Below, piece by piece: positions 27,656-37,419 of a stretch of DNA of 64,000 nucleotides (its first letter is position 1; the number at the start of each line of letters is the position of its first letter). The stretch is from Saccharofermentans sp. Its GTDB lineage: Bacteria > Bacillota_A > Clostridia > Saccharofermentanales > Saccharofermentanaceae. The DNA lies in assembly GCA_024692105.1 (NCBI GenBank), contig JAILMZ010000008.1:1-64000 (forward strand). The letters run 5' to 3'. The notes under the pieces were generated by a model, which was given only the letters and a program-made list of their open reading frames with translations, did no database searches and was not told where the DNA came from. The position numbers and the translations under genes are program-made.

Positions 27656-28897
27656 TTACTTGATATCGGGATAGATGGGATACTTATCTGTAAGAGACTT
27701 AACTCTTGCGATAACGTCTTCCTTCTTGTTCTCATAATCGAAAATGCAGTCAGCGATGCAGTCAGCAACGATCCTGCAGTCGTCTTCCTTGAAGCCTCTT
27801 GCCGTTACGGCAGGTGTACCGATACGTACGCCGGATGTAACCATGGGCTTCTCGGGATCGAACGGGATAGTGTTCTTATTAGCTGTGATGTTGCAGTCAT
27901 CAAGTCTCTCCTGGAGATCCTTACCTGTAACACCTGTGCCTCTCAGGTCGATGAGCATGAGGTGGTTATCAGTACCGCCGGATACGAGGTTAACGCCTCT
28001 GCCAAGGAGAACTTCGCTCATAGCCTGTGCATTAGCAATGATCTGAGCAGCATACTCTCTGAATTCAGGAGAAAGAGCTTCCTTGAATGCTACTGCCTTA
28101 GCAGCGATGATGTGCATGAGAGGACCGCCCTGCTGTCCCGGGAATACTGCGGAATTGATCTTCTTTGCATATTCCTCTTTGCACATGATGATACCGCCGC
28201 GGGGACCGCGGAGAGTCTTGTGTGTAGTTGTGGTTACGAAGTCTGCATAAGGAACCGGATTCGGGTGAAGTCCTGCAGCAACAAGGCCTGCAATGTGAGC
28301 CATATCAACGAAGAGATAAGCTCCGACTTCATCTGCAATCTCTCTGAACTTCTTGAAATCAATGATCCTCGGATATGCGGAAGCACCCGCAACGATAACC
28401 TTAGGCTTAACTTCAAGAGCCTTCTGGCGGATCGTCTCATAGTTAAGAGTCTGAGTCTCGGGATCAACCTGATAGAACTCGGACTGATATGTTCTTCCGG
28501 ATACGTTAAGCTTCATACCGTGTGTAAGGTGTCCGCCGTGTGAAAGGTCAAGGCCAAGGATCTTATCGCCCGGTTCGAGGATAGCATAATAAACGGCTGT
28601 GTTAGCCTGAGCGCCTGAATGAGGCTGGACATTGACATGCTCAGCACCGAAAAGCTGCTTAGCTCTGTCGATAGCGAGCTGCTCAACGATATCAACATAC
28701 TCGCATCCGCCGTAATAACGCTTTCCCGGATAGCCCTCAGCATACTTATTTGTGAGCGGTGAACCAGCTGCTTCAAGAACTGCCTCGGATACTGTGTTCT
28801 CGGATGCGATCAGCTCGATCTTGTTGCGCTGACGGCCGATCTCCTGCATTATTGCGGAATAGACTTCAGAGTCCTCAGCCTTAATGTGTTCGTACAT
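27656..28897 (-). CDS. glyA: Serine hydroxymethyltransferase
   Basis: A 413-residue PLP enzyme that interconverts serine and glycine and supplies 5,10-methylene-tetrahydrofolate. The PLP lysine is in [14 protein letters not shown]; the substrate-binding region [10 protein letters not shown] and the [11 protein letters not shown] strand are also present. Length is standard. It has its own promoter ~45 bases upstream and an AAGGAGG Shine-Dalgarno. No glycine or SAM riboswitch fits in the short leader. Confidence 0.98.
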   Translation of the reverse strand: MYEHIKAEDSEVYSAIMQEIGRQRNKIELIASENTVSEAVLEAAGSPLTNKYAEGYPGKRYYGGCEYVDIVEQLAIDRAKQLFGAEHVNVQPHSGAQANTAVYYAILEPGDKILGLDLSHGGHLTHGMKLNVSGRTYQSEFYQVDPETQTLNYETIRQKALEVKPKVIVAGASAYPRIIDFKKFREIADEVGAYLFVDMAHIAGLVAAGLHPNPVPYADFVTTTTHKTLRGPRGGIIMCKEEYAKKINSAVFPGQQGGPLMHIIAAKAVAFKEALSPEFREYAAQIIANAQAMSEVLLGRGVNLVSGGTDNHLMLIDLRGTGVTGKDLQERLDDCNITANKNTIPFDPEKPMVTSGVRIGTPAVTARGFKEDDCRIVADCIADCIFDYENKKEDVIARVKSLTDKYPIYPDIK

Positions 28898-28940
28898 GTA
28901 AATATATCCTCCTTACCAAAGGTACTGATTTGCTTGAAGT

Positions 28941-28969
28941 ATTTTATATTAAAAAGGCGTTTGAGTAAA
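28941..28969 (-). promoter_or_regulatory. Likely promoter of the glyA-rarA-dtd unit
   Basis: TTTACT (28964-28969) and TAAAAT (28941-28946) are separated by 17 bases on the minus strand, about 44 bases ahead of the glyA start. Confidence 0.5.
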
Positions 28970-28985
28970 CCGACGAAAGATAAAA

Positions 28986-30014
28986 TCAACTTATCTTGTA
29001 TATCTCGTCCGGTCCGGGTGGCAAAAGCTCATTTTCTTTGCCTTCAAAATCAATGAACTTCATCGAGCTTCCTTCCGTGAAAGTGCCTATAACAGTGGCT
29101 TTGATGCCTTCTGCTCCAAGCTTTGCCAGGATCTTGTCAGATTCTGATGTTGCGATCATAAGAGCGCCTGAAGATATGAGCCTGAACGGATCAAGACCGA
29201 GGCTCTCACAAATAGCCTTTGAAGCATCGGTAAACGGGACAAGATTCATGTCCACGGTAACACCGCACCTTGAAAAATCCGCCATCTCGAAAGCAGCGCC
29301 GAAAACGCCGCCCTCGGTTACATCATGCATAAGGTTTACCGCACTCAGAGGGAATCCGTCTTCCCTGCATTCGCCTGAACCGGAAGATATGCTTCCGCAA
29401 ACAGAACCTTCCTTAACGACGGATACGAGGCTGTCATAGGACGAAGCCTCCTTAATATACTCAGGGCTTACCTTGCCCTCCAAAAGTCCGGGATGCTCAC
29501 TTGCAGCGATGAAGCTTCCTTCGATCGCAGCATTCTTGGTTATGATGAGACTGTCTCCGGGAAGGGCCTTTCCAAGCGGAACGGGACTGCCCTTTTCGAC
29601 GATTCCGAAAGCGGTGGAGATTACTATGAAACTGTTTACCGCATCCGATACTTCCGTATGACCGCCGACGATATCGACGCCCAAAAGTGAAGCTTCGCGG
29701 CTTGCCTGGTCAACGATGTCGCTGATGTCCTTCTCTGAAGCCGAAGGCGGAGCGATGATGACGATAAGGATGCCGGAAGGTCTTACTCCGCAAGCCGCTA
29801 TGTCGTTACACGATACATGGATGGCAAGAGTTCCGGATGATTTACCGCCTGCCGTGATAGGGTCTGAAGAAGTTACCATTAGGTCTTCTCCTACCCTGAT
29901 CCATGCGCAGTCAGCACCTATGCCGGCGCCCGAGAGCGTCGTTTTCGAGAGAGCGGGAAGCCTTGATAATACAAGGGCTTCAAGCTGTTCGTCTGTAAGC
30001 TTGCCTATCTTCAT
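28986..30014 (-). CDS. AIR synthase-related protein (PurM/HypE fold), unknown substrate
   Basis: A 342-residue protein with the PurM N-terminal ATP-binding domain (VTSSDPITAGG, HVSCNDIAACGV, VGGHTEVSD) and a C-terminal domain (MHDVTEGGVFGA). This is the HypE/ThiL/SelD-like superfamily. It lacks the C-terminal Cys of HypE and the Cys/Sec of SelD, and is too diverged to call ThiL or PurM. It is the last gene of a unit that includes thiI and a cysteine desulfurase, which may hint at a role in sulfur or cofactor chemistry (inference). Clostridial genomes carry such proteins near thiI. Confidence 0.8.
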   Translation of the reverse strand: MKIGKLTDEQLEALVLSRLPALSKTTLSGAGIGADCAWIRVGEDLMVTSSDPITAGGKSSGTLAIHVSCNDIAACGVRPSGILIVIIAPPSASEKDISDIVDQASREASLLGVDIVGGHTEVSDAVNSFIVISTAFGIVEKGSPVPLGKALPGDSLIITKNAAIEGSFIAASEHPGLLEGKVSPEYIKEASSYDSLVSVVKEGSVCGSISSGSGECREDGFPLSAVNLMHDVTEGGVFGAAFEMADFSRCGVTVDMNLVPFTDASKAICESLGLDPFRLISSGALMIATSESDKILAKLGAEGIKATVIGTFTEGSSMKFIDFEGKENELLPPGPDEIYKIS

Positions 30015-30026
30015 ACCGCGATTATA

Positions 30027-31226
30027 TCAGAAAGGAGTGATCTCGATGCTCTCTGTTCCGTTAACTCCGTCTTTGACCATCTCTGCGATGTCGAGGTTAG
30101 CCTCTGCCTTAACGACATCTTCCGGATGCGGGTGCGTCTTGGGATGCTTGGCAACGAAGATCGTACAGCAATCTTCAAAAGGAAGGATCGATGTCTCAAA
30201 AGCACCGATCTCGCGCGAGATATCGCATGTAGCCTGCTTATCCAGACCGATGAGAGGTCTTAAGATCGGCATCTTAACGACTTCGTTAGTAGCCGCGATG
30301 GCTTCGAGAGTCTGTGATGCGACCTGGCCGAGGCTCTCGCCCGTAATAAGGCACTTGCAGTCATTCTTGAGTGCAAGCTGCTCTGCGATCTGGAGCATTA
30401 CTCTTCTCATGGTGATCGTGAGCATGTCCTGCGGAGAGTTCTTGTACATATCAAGTTGGATCTGGGTAAAGTTAACGATATGAAGCGTCATGCGTCCGGA
30501 ATAACCCGAGACGATCTTCGCGAGGTCAATTACCTTCTGCTTTGCCTGATCGCTGGTGTACGGATACGAATGGAAGTATACGGCATCAAGAGGCATACCG
30601 CGGGAAGCCATCATGAAGCCTGCAACGGGGCTGTCGATGCCGCCCGAAAGCAGAAGCATTCCCCTGCCTGCAGTACCGACGGGAAGACCTCTGTGCGCCA
30701 TCATCTTACCGCAGTAGACATAGTTGCTCTCCCTGATCTCGACATTGACGACAAAATCAGGCTTCTTGACCTTAACTGTAAGGCCTTCGAAGTTATCGAG
30801 GATGAACGCTCCGAGTTCTTCACAGATAACGGGAGAATTCATCGGGAACGACTTGTTGCCGCGCTTGCTCTCGACCTTGAAAGTCTTATATTCAGGGTGA
30901 TCTGCAAGAAGTTCGGTAACATAGGCTTTTGTGTTCTCACAGATGCTGTCGAAGTCTCCGTCGAACTTCCTTGCAAGGCTGACAGATACGATGCCGAAGA
31001 CCTGTGTGATGGCCTTCATTATCTCCTGTGCAGACTGCATGTCCGCAAAGTAAGGGTTATCCTCTTCCAGCGGTTCGATCCAGATCCTGCTCTGGCTCTG
31101 GAATATCTTGAGTTTGCCGAAACGCTTGAGCCTGTACTTGAGATTGCTCTTGAGCTGTATCTCAAATGAACCCCTGTTAAGACCTTTGAGAGTTATCTCT
31201 CCCATTCTTGCAAGAATTACGTTCAT
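30027..31226 (-). CDS. thiI: tRNA 4-thiouridine synthetase ThiI
   Basis: A 399-residue enzyme with an N-terminal ferredoxin-like/THUMP region and a PP-loop ATPase domain (LLSGGIDSPVAG). It adenylates U8 of tRNA and transfers sulfur to give 4-thiouridine. The C-terminal rhodanese domain of E. coli ThiI is absent, as in Bacillus; sulfur is then delivered by a dedicated desulfurase. That fits the cysteine desulfurase gene directly upstream (13 bases). The AIR-synthase-like gene follows. Confidence 0.96.
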   Translation of the reverse strand: MNVILARMGEITLKGLNRGSFEIQLKSNLKYRLKRFGKLKIFQSQSRIWIEPLEEDNPYFADMQSAQEIMKAITQVFGIVSVSLARKFDGDFDSICENTKAYVTELLADHPEYKTFKVESKRGNKSFPMNSPVICEELGAFILDNFEGLTVKVKKPDFVVNVEIRESNYVYCGKMMAHRGLPVGTAGRGMLLLSGGIDSPVAGFMMASRGMPLDAVYFHSYPYTSDQAKQKVIDLAKIVSGYSGRMTLHIVNFTQIQLDMYKNSPQDMLTITMRRVMLQIAEQLALKNDCKCLITGESLGQVASQTLEAIAATNEVVKMPILRPLIGLDKQATCDISREIGAFETSILPFEDCCTIFVAKHPKTHPHPEDVVKAEANLDIAEMVKDGVNGTESIEITPF

Positions 31227-31238
31227 ATCTGTCTCCTG

Positions 31239-32381
31239 TCACCTGCGGACTGCGAATTTGTCGTAGATCTCATCAACACATCTGATGAACTCTTCTGCTT
31301 CCGCCATCGTATTGTACCTTGAGAAGCTTATCCTGACTGCGTTGGCAGCAATCTTCTGCGGCACTCCGGACTCAAGAAGAACGTAAGATACCTTCTTGGA
31401 TTTGGAAGAACATGCGGAAACAGTAGAAACAAATATATCATATATCTCGAGACAGTGAAGCATTGTCTCTGATTCAAAACCTTCAAATGACACGTTAAGC
31501 ACATAAGGCAGAGCATCGTCAGGCGACAATATCATTGCCTTTCTGGCTGTCAGTTCTTTCCTGAGATAAGCATTGATGGAAGCGACGTTATCATATGATT
31601 CCTCAATGCCTTCGGAAGCCTCTTCGAGCGCTGCCTCGAAAGATTTCGCCAGGACAAAGCTCTGCGTACCTGAACGCATGCCGTTTTGCTGGCCGCCGCC
31701 GAGGACAAACGGATATATCCTGACGCCGTCTCTAACATAGAGGACACCTACACCCTTAACGCCGTGTATCTTATGACCTGAGAACGAGCACATATCGCAT
31801 CCGGTCTTGTGAAGATCTATCCTCATCTTGCCCAATGCCTGGACAGCATCAAGATAGTAGACCGTGGACGGGCTGACTTTGTTCTTTATCTTTAAGATCT
31901 CATCACTTGGAAGAATGGAACCTGTCTCATTGTTAACGAGAGTAAAGCACATCAGTGCGCAGTCACCCTTTGCCAGCTCATCTTCAAGAGCAGCAAGATC
32001 AGGCTTTCCGTCACTTCCTACAGGAAGATAGACGACATTGTAACCGTTCTTCTCGAGATACGAAAGGCATTCAAGAGTAGCCTTATGCTCTGTCCTGGTA
32101 GATACGATGGTATTGCCCGCGCGCTTGTTGCGGCTCATATAACCGCGGATGGCGGTATTTGCACTCTCAGTGGCACAGGATGTGATGATAATCTCAGATG
32201 ACTTAGCGCCGAGCAATCCGGAAACTGAAGCCAGACAATCGTTATACGCGGTATTCGCCGCTACTCCAAGCTTGTGAAGAGAGCCGGGATTGCCAGACAA
32301 CTCATCAGCAAGAGCAGCCGAACATGCAGCTCTTACGCGTTCAGTAGGAAAAGTGGTGGCACTGTTGTCAAAATAGATCAT
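31239..32381 (-). CDS. Cysteine desulfurase (NifS/IscS family)
   Basis: A 380-residue class V PLP enzyme that removes sulfur from cysteine. FDNSATTFPT is at the N-terminus, the PLP lysine is in FSGHKIHGVKGVG, and the catalytic Cys loop reads VSACSSKS. It is followed immediately by thiI, so it likely feeds tRNA thiolation like the NifZ-ThiI pair in Bacillus. A general Fe-S role cannot be excluded. It begins 21 bases after purB. Confidence 0.95.
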   Translation of the reverse strand: MIYFDNSATTFPTERVRAACSAALADELSGNPGSLHKLGVAANTAYNDCLASVSGLLGAKSSEIIITSCATESANTAIRGYMSRNKRAGNTIVSTRTEHKATLECLSYLEKNGYNVVYLPVGSDGKPDLAALEDELAKGDCALMCFTLVNNETGSILPSDEILKIKNKVSPSTVYYLDAVQALGKMRIDLHKTGCDMCSFSGHKIHGVKGVGVLYVRDGVRIYPFVLGGGQQNGMRSGTQSFVLAKSFEAALEEASEGIEESYDNVASINAYLRKELTARKAMILSPDDALPYVLNVSFEGFESETMLHCLEIYDIFVSTVSACSSKSKKVSYVLLESGVPQKIAANAVRISFSRYNTMAEAEEFIRCVDEIYDKFAVRR

Positions 32382-32402
32382 TTCTGCAACAGGACCTTAA
32401 TA

Positions 32403-33842
32403 TCAGACTTTGATCTCGGTCTCGCCGACAGTTAAGTCATCAGCGTGAGAAGCGAGAACCGGCTTAACACACTCTTCAAGGAATGCATCAACCTGCTCAG
32501 GGCATCTTCCGATATAGAGCTTTGGATCTCTCAAGGAAATGAGCTCATCCATTGTAATGCCGAACTTCGGATCAGCTGCGATCCTTTCAAGAAGATCGTT
32601 GGGCTTGCCTTCGTTCTTTACTACAGAACCTGCCTGCATGGAAAGCTGGCGGATCTCTTCGTGGAGTTCCTGACGGTTGCCGCCCTTCTTTGTAACTTCC
32701 ATCATGATGTTCTCTGTCATCATGAACGGGAGCTCGTCAAGGACATGCTTCTCGATCATCTTGGGATAAACGACAAGTCCGGATGCAACATTGGTGTAGA
32801 TACCAAGAATAGCATCAACAGCGAGGAAAGCCTCAGGTACTGAGATACGCTTGTTTGCGGAGTCGTCGAGTGTTCTCTCGAACCACTGCTCAGATGAAGT
32901 CATGGCAGGATTGAGAAGGTCAGCGATTACATATCTTGACAGAGATGCGATTCTTTCAGATCTCATCGGATTTCTCTTATATGCCATAGCCGAGGAACCG
33001 ATCTGGTTCTTCTCGAACGGCTCTTCAATCTCCTTTAAGTGCTGGAGAAGTCTGATATCGTTGGAGAACTTGTGAGCACTCTGAGCAACACCTGCAAGAG
33101 CGGAAAGAACTGTGAAATCGATCTTTCTGGAATATGTCTGACCGGATACATAGTATGAGGACTCAAATCCCATCTTTGCACATATCTTCTTATCGAGCTC
33201 AACGCACTTGGCATGATCACCGTCAAACAGATCGAGGAACGAAGCCTGTGTTCCTGTTGTACCCTTGCATCCGAGGAGTTTTAAAGAAGCAATAGCGTTC
33301 TCTACTGTCTCAAGATCGAAAACGAGATCCTGGAGCCAGAGTGTTGCCCTCTTACCAACCGTTACGAGTTGTGCGGGCTGGAAATGAGTAAAGCCCAATG
33401 TAGGCATAGCCTTATATTCTTCAGCGAACTCAGCGAGCTTGCTGATAACAACTACAAGTCTCTTCCTGATGAGAGTCAGCGCTTCGCGCATGATGATGAT
33501 GTCAGTATTGTCGCCGACATAGCATGATGTGGCGCCAAGGTGGATTATGGCATCAGCATGAGTACCCTTTACCTGCTTGCCGTAGGAATGAACATGAGCC
33601 ATTACGTCGTGGCGGCGGATCTTCTCCTCTGCTGCAGCGTCTTCATAATCAATGTCATTCTTGTGAGCCTTGAGGTCAGCGATCTGCTCATCAGTGATGT
33701 TCAGACCGAGTTCTTTCTCAGCTTCAGCAAGTGCGATCCAAAGTTCTCTCCATGTAGTGAACTTCTTGTCAGGCGAGAAGATATACTGCATCTCGGGGCT
33801 GGCATATCTTGAATTCAAAGGACTCTCATATATGTTTTTCAT
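32403..33842 (-). CDS. purB: Adenylosuccinate lyase
   Basis: A 479-residue enzyme of the fumarase superfamily that removes fumarate from SAICAR and adenylosuccinate in purine synthesis. The signature loop SSAMAYKRNPMRSE is present, together with HLGATSCYVGDNTD and GFTHFQPAQ. It starts within the stop codon of the aminotransferase gene (TAATG). Its length is that of the longer PurB subgroup. Confidence 0.96.
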   Translation of the reverse strand: MKNIYESPLNSRYASPEMQYIFSPDKKFTTWRELWIALAEAEKELGLNITDEQIADLKAHKNDIDYEDAAAEEKIRRHDVMAHVHSYGKQVKGTHADAIIHLGATSCYVGDNTDIIIMREALTLIRKRLVVVISKLAEFAEEYKAMPTLGFTHFQPAQLVTVGKRATLWLQDLVFDLETVENAIASLKLLGCKGTTGTQASFLDLFDGDHAKCVELDKKICAKMGFESSYYVSGQTYSRKIDFTVLSALAGVAQSAHKFSNDIRLLQHLKEIEEPFEKNQIGSSAMAYKRNPMRSERIASLSRYVIADLLNPAMTSSEQWFERTLDDSANKRISVPEAFLAVDAILGIYTNVASGLVVYPKMIEKHVLDELPFMMTENIMMEVTKKGGNRQELHEEIRQLSMQAGSVVKNEGKPNDLLERIAADPKFGITMDELISLRDPKLYIGRCPEQVDAFLEECVKPVLASHADDLTVGETEIKV

Positions 33843-35134
33843 TACTGCTTCTCCTTCAGGAGTTTTTCTACTGCGGTAATTTTAGCACATACGGAGAGTA
33901 TCCTGATAGCCTTCTCGATCTCAGCAGGCTGAGGGAAAGACGGAGCAAGTCTGATGTTTGTATCTTCAGGATCCTTGCCGTAAGGATAGCTTGCACCTGC
34001 AGGTGTCAGAGCGATTCCGATATCTGCGCACATGGACACAGTCTTAGCAGCCGTACCGGGCATAGCATAGAAGCTTACAAAATATCCGCCCTTGGGATTT
34101 GTCCATCTGCAGATGTCATTGCCATCGAACTCCTCATTAAGGATATCGATAACCGTCTTGAACTTAGGTCTTAAGATGGCAGCATGCTTCTTCATGATCT
34201 CATCGACAGCCTTTGCATCAGGAAGGAATCTTACATGAGCAAACTGGTTTACCTTGTTGGAGCAGATAGCCTGAACGCCCATGTACTTCTTAGCGCGCTC
34301 GAGGTTGTCCTTGTTTGCTGCAAAGCAGGAAAGTCCGCCGCCTGCGAAAGTAACTTTCGAAGAAGAAGCAAACTCGTATACCCTGTTCGGATAGCCTGCT
34401 TCAGCGCAGAGCGTGAGCATATCGGGTACCCTTCCCCTCTCGAACTCGTCGTCAAAGAGATGGTGGCAAACATATGCGTTATCCCAGATGATCCTGAAAT
34501 CCTTGGCAGCAGTCTTCATCGAAGCCATGCGTCTGCATGTCTCTTCTGAATAAACAACTCCTTCAGGGTTTGTATATACGGGAACGTTCCAGATACCGAG
34601 GATCTTGTTGTCTTCAGCAACAAGCTTCTCAACGATATCCATGTCAGGACCGTTCTCTGTCATAGGAACAGTAATGAGTTCAAAGCCGAGTGTCTCTGTA
34701 ACTCTGAAATGTCTGTCATATCCGGGCGCAGGGCAAAGCCACTTGCGACCTTCGATCTGCGACCAGGGCTTGTCGGAATCGATCTCACCGAAGACCATGG
34801 CACGCATAAGTGTATCGAACATCATATTGAGGCTCGAAGAATTTCCGAGGAAGATATTGTCTGCTTCTGTACCGATTATGTCAGCGAATACCTTACGTGC
34901 CTCTGCAAGTCCTGCAGGATTACCATAATTCCTGACATCACCGCCGTCCTGTGCTCTGTAGCCGGAATCAGCAATACCGTCAAACATATGATTGGAAAGG
35001 TCAAGCTGCTCAGGCGAAGGCTGGCCGCGCTTCATGTTGATGTTAAGGTTCATAGCCTTGTATTCTTCATAGCGCGCCTTGAGCGAATTAAGTTCTGACT
35101 CGAGCTCGGCAGAAGACATGTTCAAATAACTCAT
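33842..35134 (-). CDS. Aminotransferase class I/II, AspT-like aspartate aminotransferase
   Basis: A 430-residue PLP enzyme. The lysine lies in SSSKVTFAGGG, with WDNAYVCHHL and NVPVYTNPEGV, which match the subgroup 1c (AspT-like) aspartate aminotransferases rather than AspC. It would interconvert aspartate and oxaloacetate, feeding the aspartate needed by purine synthesis (the next gene is purB). The ATG at 35134 is chosen because AAGGA precedes it; the longer frame starts at a TTG inside the Shine-Dalgarno region. A strong promoter lies upstream. Confidence 0.85.
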   Translation of the reverse strand: MSYLNMSSAELESELNSLKARYEEYKAMNLNINMKRGQPSPEQLDLSNHMFDGIADSGYRAQDGGDVRNYGNPAGLAEARKVFADIIGTEADNIFLGNSSSLNMMFDTLMRAMVFGEIDSDKPWSQIEGRKWLCPAPGYDRHFRVTETLGFELITVPMTENGPDMDIVEKLVAEDNKILGIWNVPVYTNPEGVVYSEETCRRMASMKTAAKDFRIIWDNAYVCHHLFDDEFERGRVPDMLTLCAEAGYPNRVYEFASSSKVTFAGGGLSCFAANKDNLERAKKYMGVQAICSNKVNQFAHVRFLPDAKAVDEIMKKHAAILRPKFKTVIDILNEEFDGNDICRWTNPKGGYFVSFYAMPGTAAKTVSMCADIGIALTPAGASYPYGKDPEDTNIRLAPSFPQPAEIEKAIRILSVCAKITAVEKLLKEKQ

Positions 35135-35218
35135 ATCGAGTGTTCCTTCTTTCAAAATGAAATTTCTGAAGCCAATTCTTGCAAATTTTGCAGGGCAGGC
35201 CGCCTCAAAACCTTAGTA

Positions 35219-35247
35219 ATTATATGTATATTGCATTTTTTTGGCAA
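35219..35247 (-). promoter_or_regulatory. Sigma-A promoter of the aminotransferase-purB-thiI unit
   Basis: TTGCCA (35242-35247) and a perfect TATAAT (35219-35224) are 17 bases apart on the minus strand, giving a leader of about 80 bases. No purine riboswitch was recognised in the leader by eye. Confidence 0.75.
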
Positions 35248-35267
35248 TCAAATTTCATTGGTCTTTG

Positions 35268-35642
35268 CTAAAAAGGAATAAATTCTACATTTTGTACCAT
35301 TCCTGCCCTGTTATGGGTTACCTGCCCTATCAAAAAGTTTATATTTCGGTCGTACCAATGGTGCTTGGCTATGAGATATCCGGTAGTTCTCAAGATCTTT
35401 TGCCTTTTCCTGAAGTCCACGGTCTCGGCTGACGAAGGATAAGTTCCGAGATTACGCCTTGACCTTACTTCCACAATGTATATCTCGTTATCCTTCTCAA
35501 ACACGCAGTCCAGTTCTCCAACACCATGCACTTCGAAATTCCTCTCGACCAGGATATAACCTTGAGCGCTCAATGCCTTAACCACGGCATCTTCTCCTAT
35601 ATCTCCGGTTTTCCGCTTGTCTGTTCTGTTATCTTTATTCAT
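35268..35642 (-). CDS. YraN/UPF0102 family nuclease-like protein
   Basis: A 124-residue protein with the UPF0102 core: GYxxxERNFEV, GELDCVFEKD and YIVEVRSR, which are the endonuclease-like E...D...ExK/R positions of this fold. The role of the family is unclear, with links to DNA processing. It is divergent from the EAL gene and read toward the aminotransferase promoter. Confidence 0.88.
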   Translation of the reverse strand: MNKDNRTDKRKTGDIGEDAVVKALSAQGYILVERNFEVHGVGELDCVFEKDNEIYIVEVRSRRNLGTYPSSAETVDFRKRQKILRTTGYLIAKHHWYDRNINFLIGQVTHNRAGMVQNVEFIPF

Positions 35643-35704
35643 TGTTGTCTCCTTGTCATTAAATTTTTAGATTTATCGGTATTTTTGTTATTTTTTTATG
35701 ATCA

Positions 35705-35733
35705 TTGAATTGTTCAATATAGTGCCTTAATAT
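35705..35733 (+). promoter_or_regulatory. Likely promoter of the EAL-aminotransferase pair
   Basis: TTGAAT (35705-35710) and TAATAT (35728-35733) lie 17 bases apart on the plus strand, 26 bases before the translation start. The surrounding gap is about 75 percent A/T. Confidence 0.5.
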
Positions 35734-35759
35734 TAAAACCAAAAATAAAGGCGGATATA

Positions 35760-37418
35760 TTGTTAATGGAATGCAATTCAACCGATATTCAGGGTTTCTT
35801 TGATTCATTAAATGAATTCAACGGGGAGCACTTTACCGGTGAAGCATTCACATCACTTGCCGATTCCGTCGGATGCTGCAGGATCGAGCATCTCATCTAT
35901 TCTTCCGGAACGCTCGAACGTCAGAATATCGTCTATGTGACTCCCGAAGAGCACAAAGACGATTACTATGAGTTATCCAAAGATCTTTCAGACGACAAGC
36001 GCGGATTCACGAGATTCTACTTCAAGAAGTTTGTTCCCGACTACACCGATGCTCAGAAAGAGCAGTTCAGGTTGTTCACCGGCAGCGTTGCCCTTGTCCT
36101 TTCCTACAGCTATCTTGAGCGTGCCGTAAACAGGCTTAAATATTTCAACCTGGAGACAGGAATTCCTAATCTCCACTACTTTTCCAAGAAGTTCAACGGC
36201 TATATTGCAAATGGTTCTGCCGGTTCTTATTTATGTGCCCTGGTCAATATCAAAGGCAGTGCAAGGATCAATCACTTCTTCGGTTCCAGCCTTGCATCCA
36301 GTGCTTTTACCGACTTCGGTAATAAGCTTTGTACATTTGCCAACGAAGAACAGGGCGAATTCGTCAGCCATATGGGCGGTGACAACTTTGTGGCTGTCAT
36401 AAAGAAAGAAAGACTTGATGACCTTAAACAGCTTCTCAGCAGCATCAAGATCAATGCCAAGCACAATGGTGACAGCATTGTATATACTCTTTCCGCACGT
36501 GCCGGAATAGTCATGTATGACGATACATACATGTATGCCATGGCAATGATCACAGACTGTATGCAGGCTCTCGGTGTTGCAAGGAAGACAGGCGAAGATG
36601 TCGTTGTCTACTCCGGTTATATTGCTTCCGAGAAGGGGTCTTACAAAGAATATGCCGATGCCATAAGAGAAGCCATCGACAAGAAGAAGTTCCTCGTATA
36701 CTTCCAGCCTATCGTAAGCGAAGGCGAGAATGTCACTGTTTTCGCAGCCGAGGCTTTGGCCAGATGGATCCATAACGGCAACATCTGCATGCCTCAGGAT
36801 TTTATCAACACAGCTTCCGAGACCGGCCTTATGACAAAGATCGATTTCTATGTTCTTGATACCGTATGCGCCAAGATAGCCGAGTGGCTTGAACAAGGCT
36901 TGGAAGTAGTTCCTGTTACATGCAACTTCTCCAACCGCAATCTCGTAAACGAAGGTCTGGCTGACGAGATTATCAAGGTCATCGATTCACACGGCATCGA
37001 CCACAAATATATAGGCATCGAATTCAACGAACCCAACTTCCGCGAGGAACTTACACAGCTCAAGAAGTGTACTGACAGACTCAAGGAGACCGGTATTGTT
37101 ATCGCTATCGATAACTTCGGTTCCGGTGTTAACACGTTCAGGCTCCTTCAGGAAATCCAGATTGACTATGTTAAGATCAACCGCAACGTTATCACTTCCG
37201 ATGACGAGAGAGGAATGATCATCCTTGAAAACATTATCTCTCTCGCCGATACACTCGGCTATACGGTAATCTGTGATGGTGCACACGAAGAAGCTGATAT
37301 ACAGCGCCTCATACAGTGCGGCTGTAAGCATTTCCAGTCATTCTTCTATGAGAAGCCTCTTGCAGAGAGATTCTACGAGAGACGCTTAAAGGATAAGGTA
37401 GTTATCAGGAGGCAATAA
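35760..37418 (+). CDS. Degenerate GGDEF-EAL domain protein, probably a c-di-GMP binder
   Basis: A 552-residue soluble protein. Residues 1-125 are an unassigned N-terminal domain, ~130-285 a GGDEF-like domain whose signature is GGDNF (206-210), and ~300-545 an EAL domain. EAL itself is intact (331-333), but metal-site positions are changed: DDFG reads DNFG (451-454), KID reads KIN (472-474), and AEGVE reads CDGAH (505-509). It therefore probably neither makes nor breaks c-di-GMP and may sense it instead. The start is a TTG with AGGCGG upstream; an ATG two codons later is possible. An aminotransferase gene starts two bases after it. Confidence 0.88.
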   Translation: MLMECNSTDIQGFFDSLNEFNGEHFTGEAFTSLADSVGCCRIEHLIYSSGTLERQNIVYVTPEEHKDDYYELSKDLSDDKRGFTRFYFKKFVPDYTDAQKEQFRLFTGSVALVLSYSYLERAVNRLKYFNLETGIPNLHYFSKKFNGYIANGSAGSYLCALVNIKGSARINHFFGSSLASSAFTDFGNKLCTFANEEQGEFVSHMGGDNFVAVIKKERLDDLKQLLSSIKINAKHNGDSIVYTLSARAGIVMYDDTYMYAMAMITDCMQALGVARKTGEDVVVYSGYIASEKGSYKEYADAIREAIDKKKFLVYFQPIVSEGENVTVFAAEALARWIHNGNICMPQDFINTASETGLMTKIDFYVLDTVCAKIAEWLEQGLEVVPVTCNFSNRNLVNEGLADEIIKVIDSHGIDHKYIGIEFNEPNFREELTQLKKCTDRLKETGIVIAIDNFGSGVNTFRLLQEIQIDYVKINRNVITSDDERGMIILENIISLADTLGYTVICDGAHEEADIQRLIQCGCKHFQSFFYEKPLAERFYERRLKDKVVIRRQ

Positions 37419-37419
37419 T

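Noticed and set aside
28898..28985. Glycine or SAM riboswitch before glyA
   Set aside because: The gap of under 90 bases holds the promoter and Shine-Dalgarno; no aptamer-like helices are seen.
28986..30014. SelD or HypE assignment for the AIR-synthase-like protein
   Set aside because: The Cys/Sec site of SelD and the C-terminal Cys of HypE are missing, so only the family is named.
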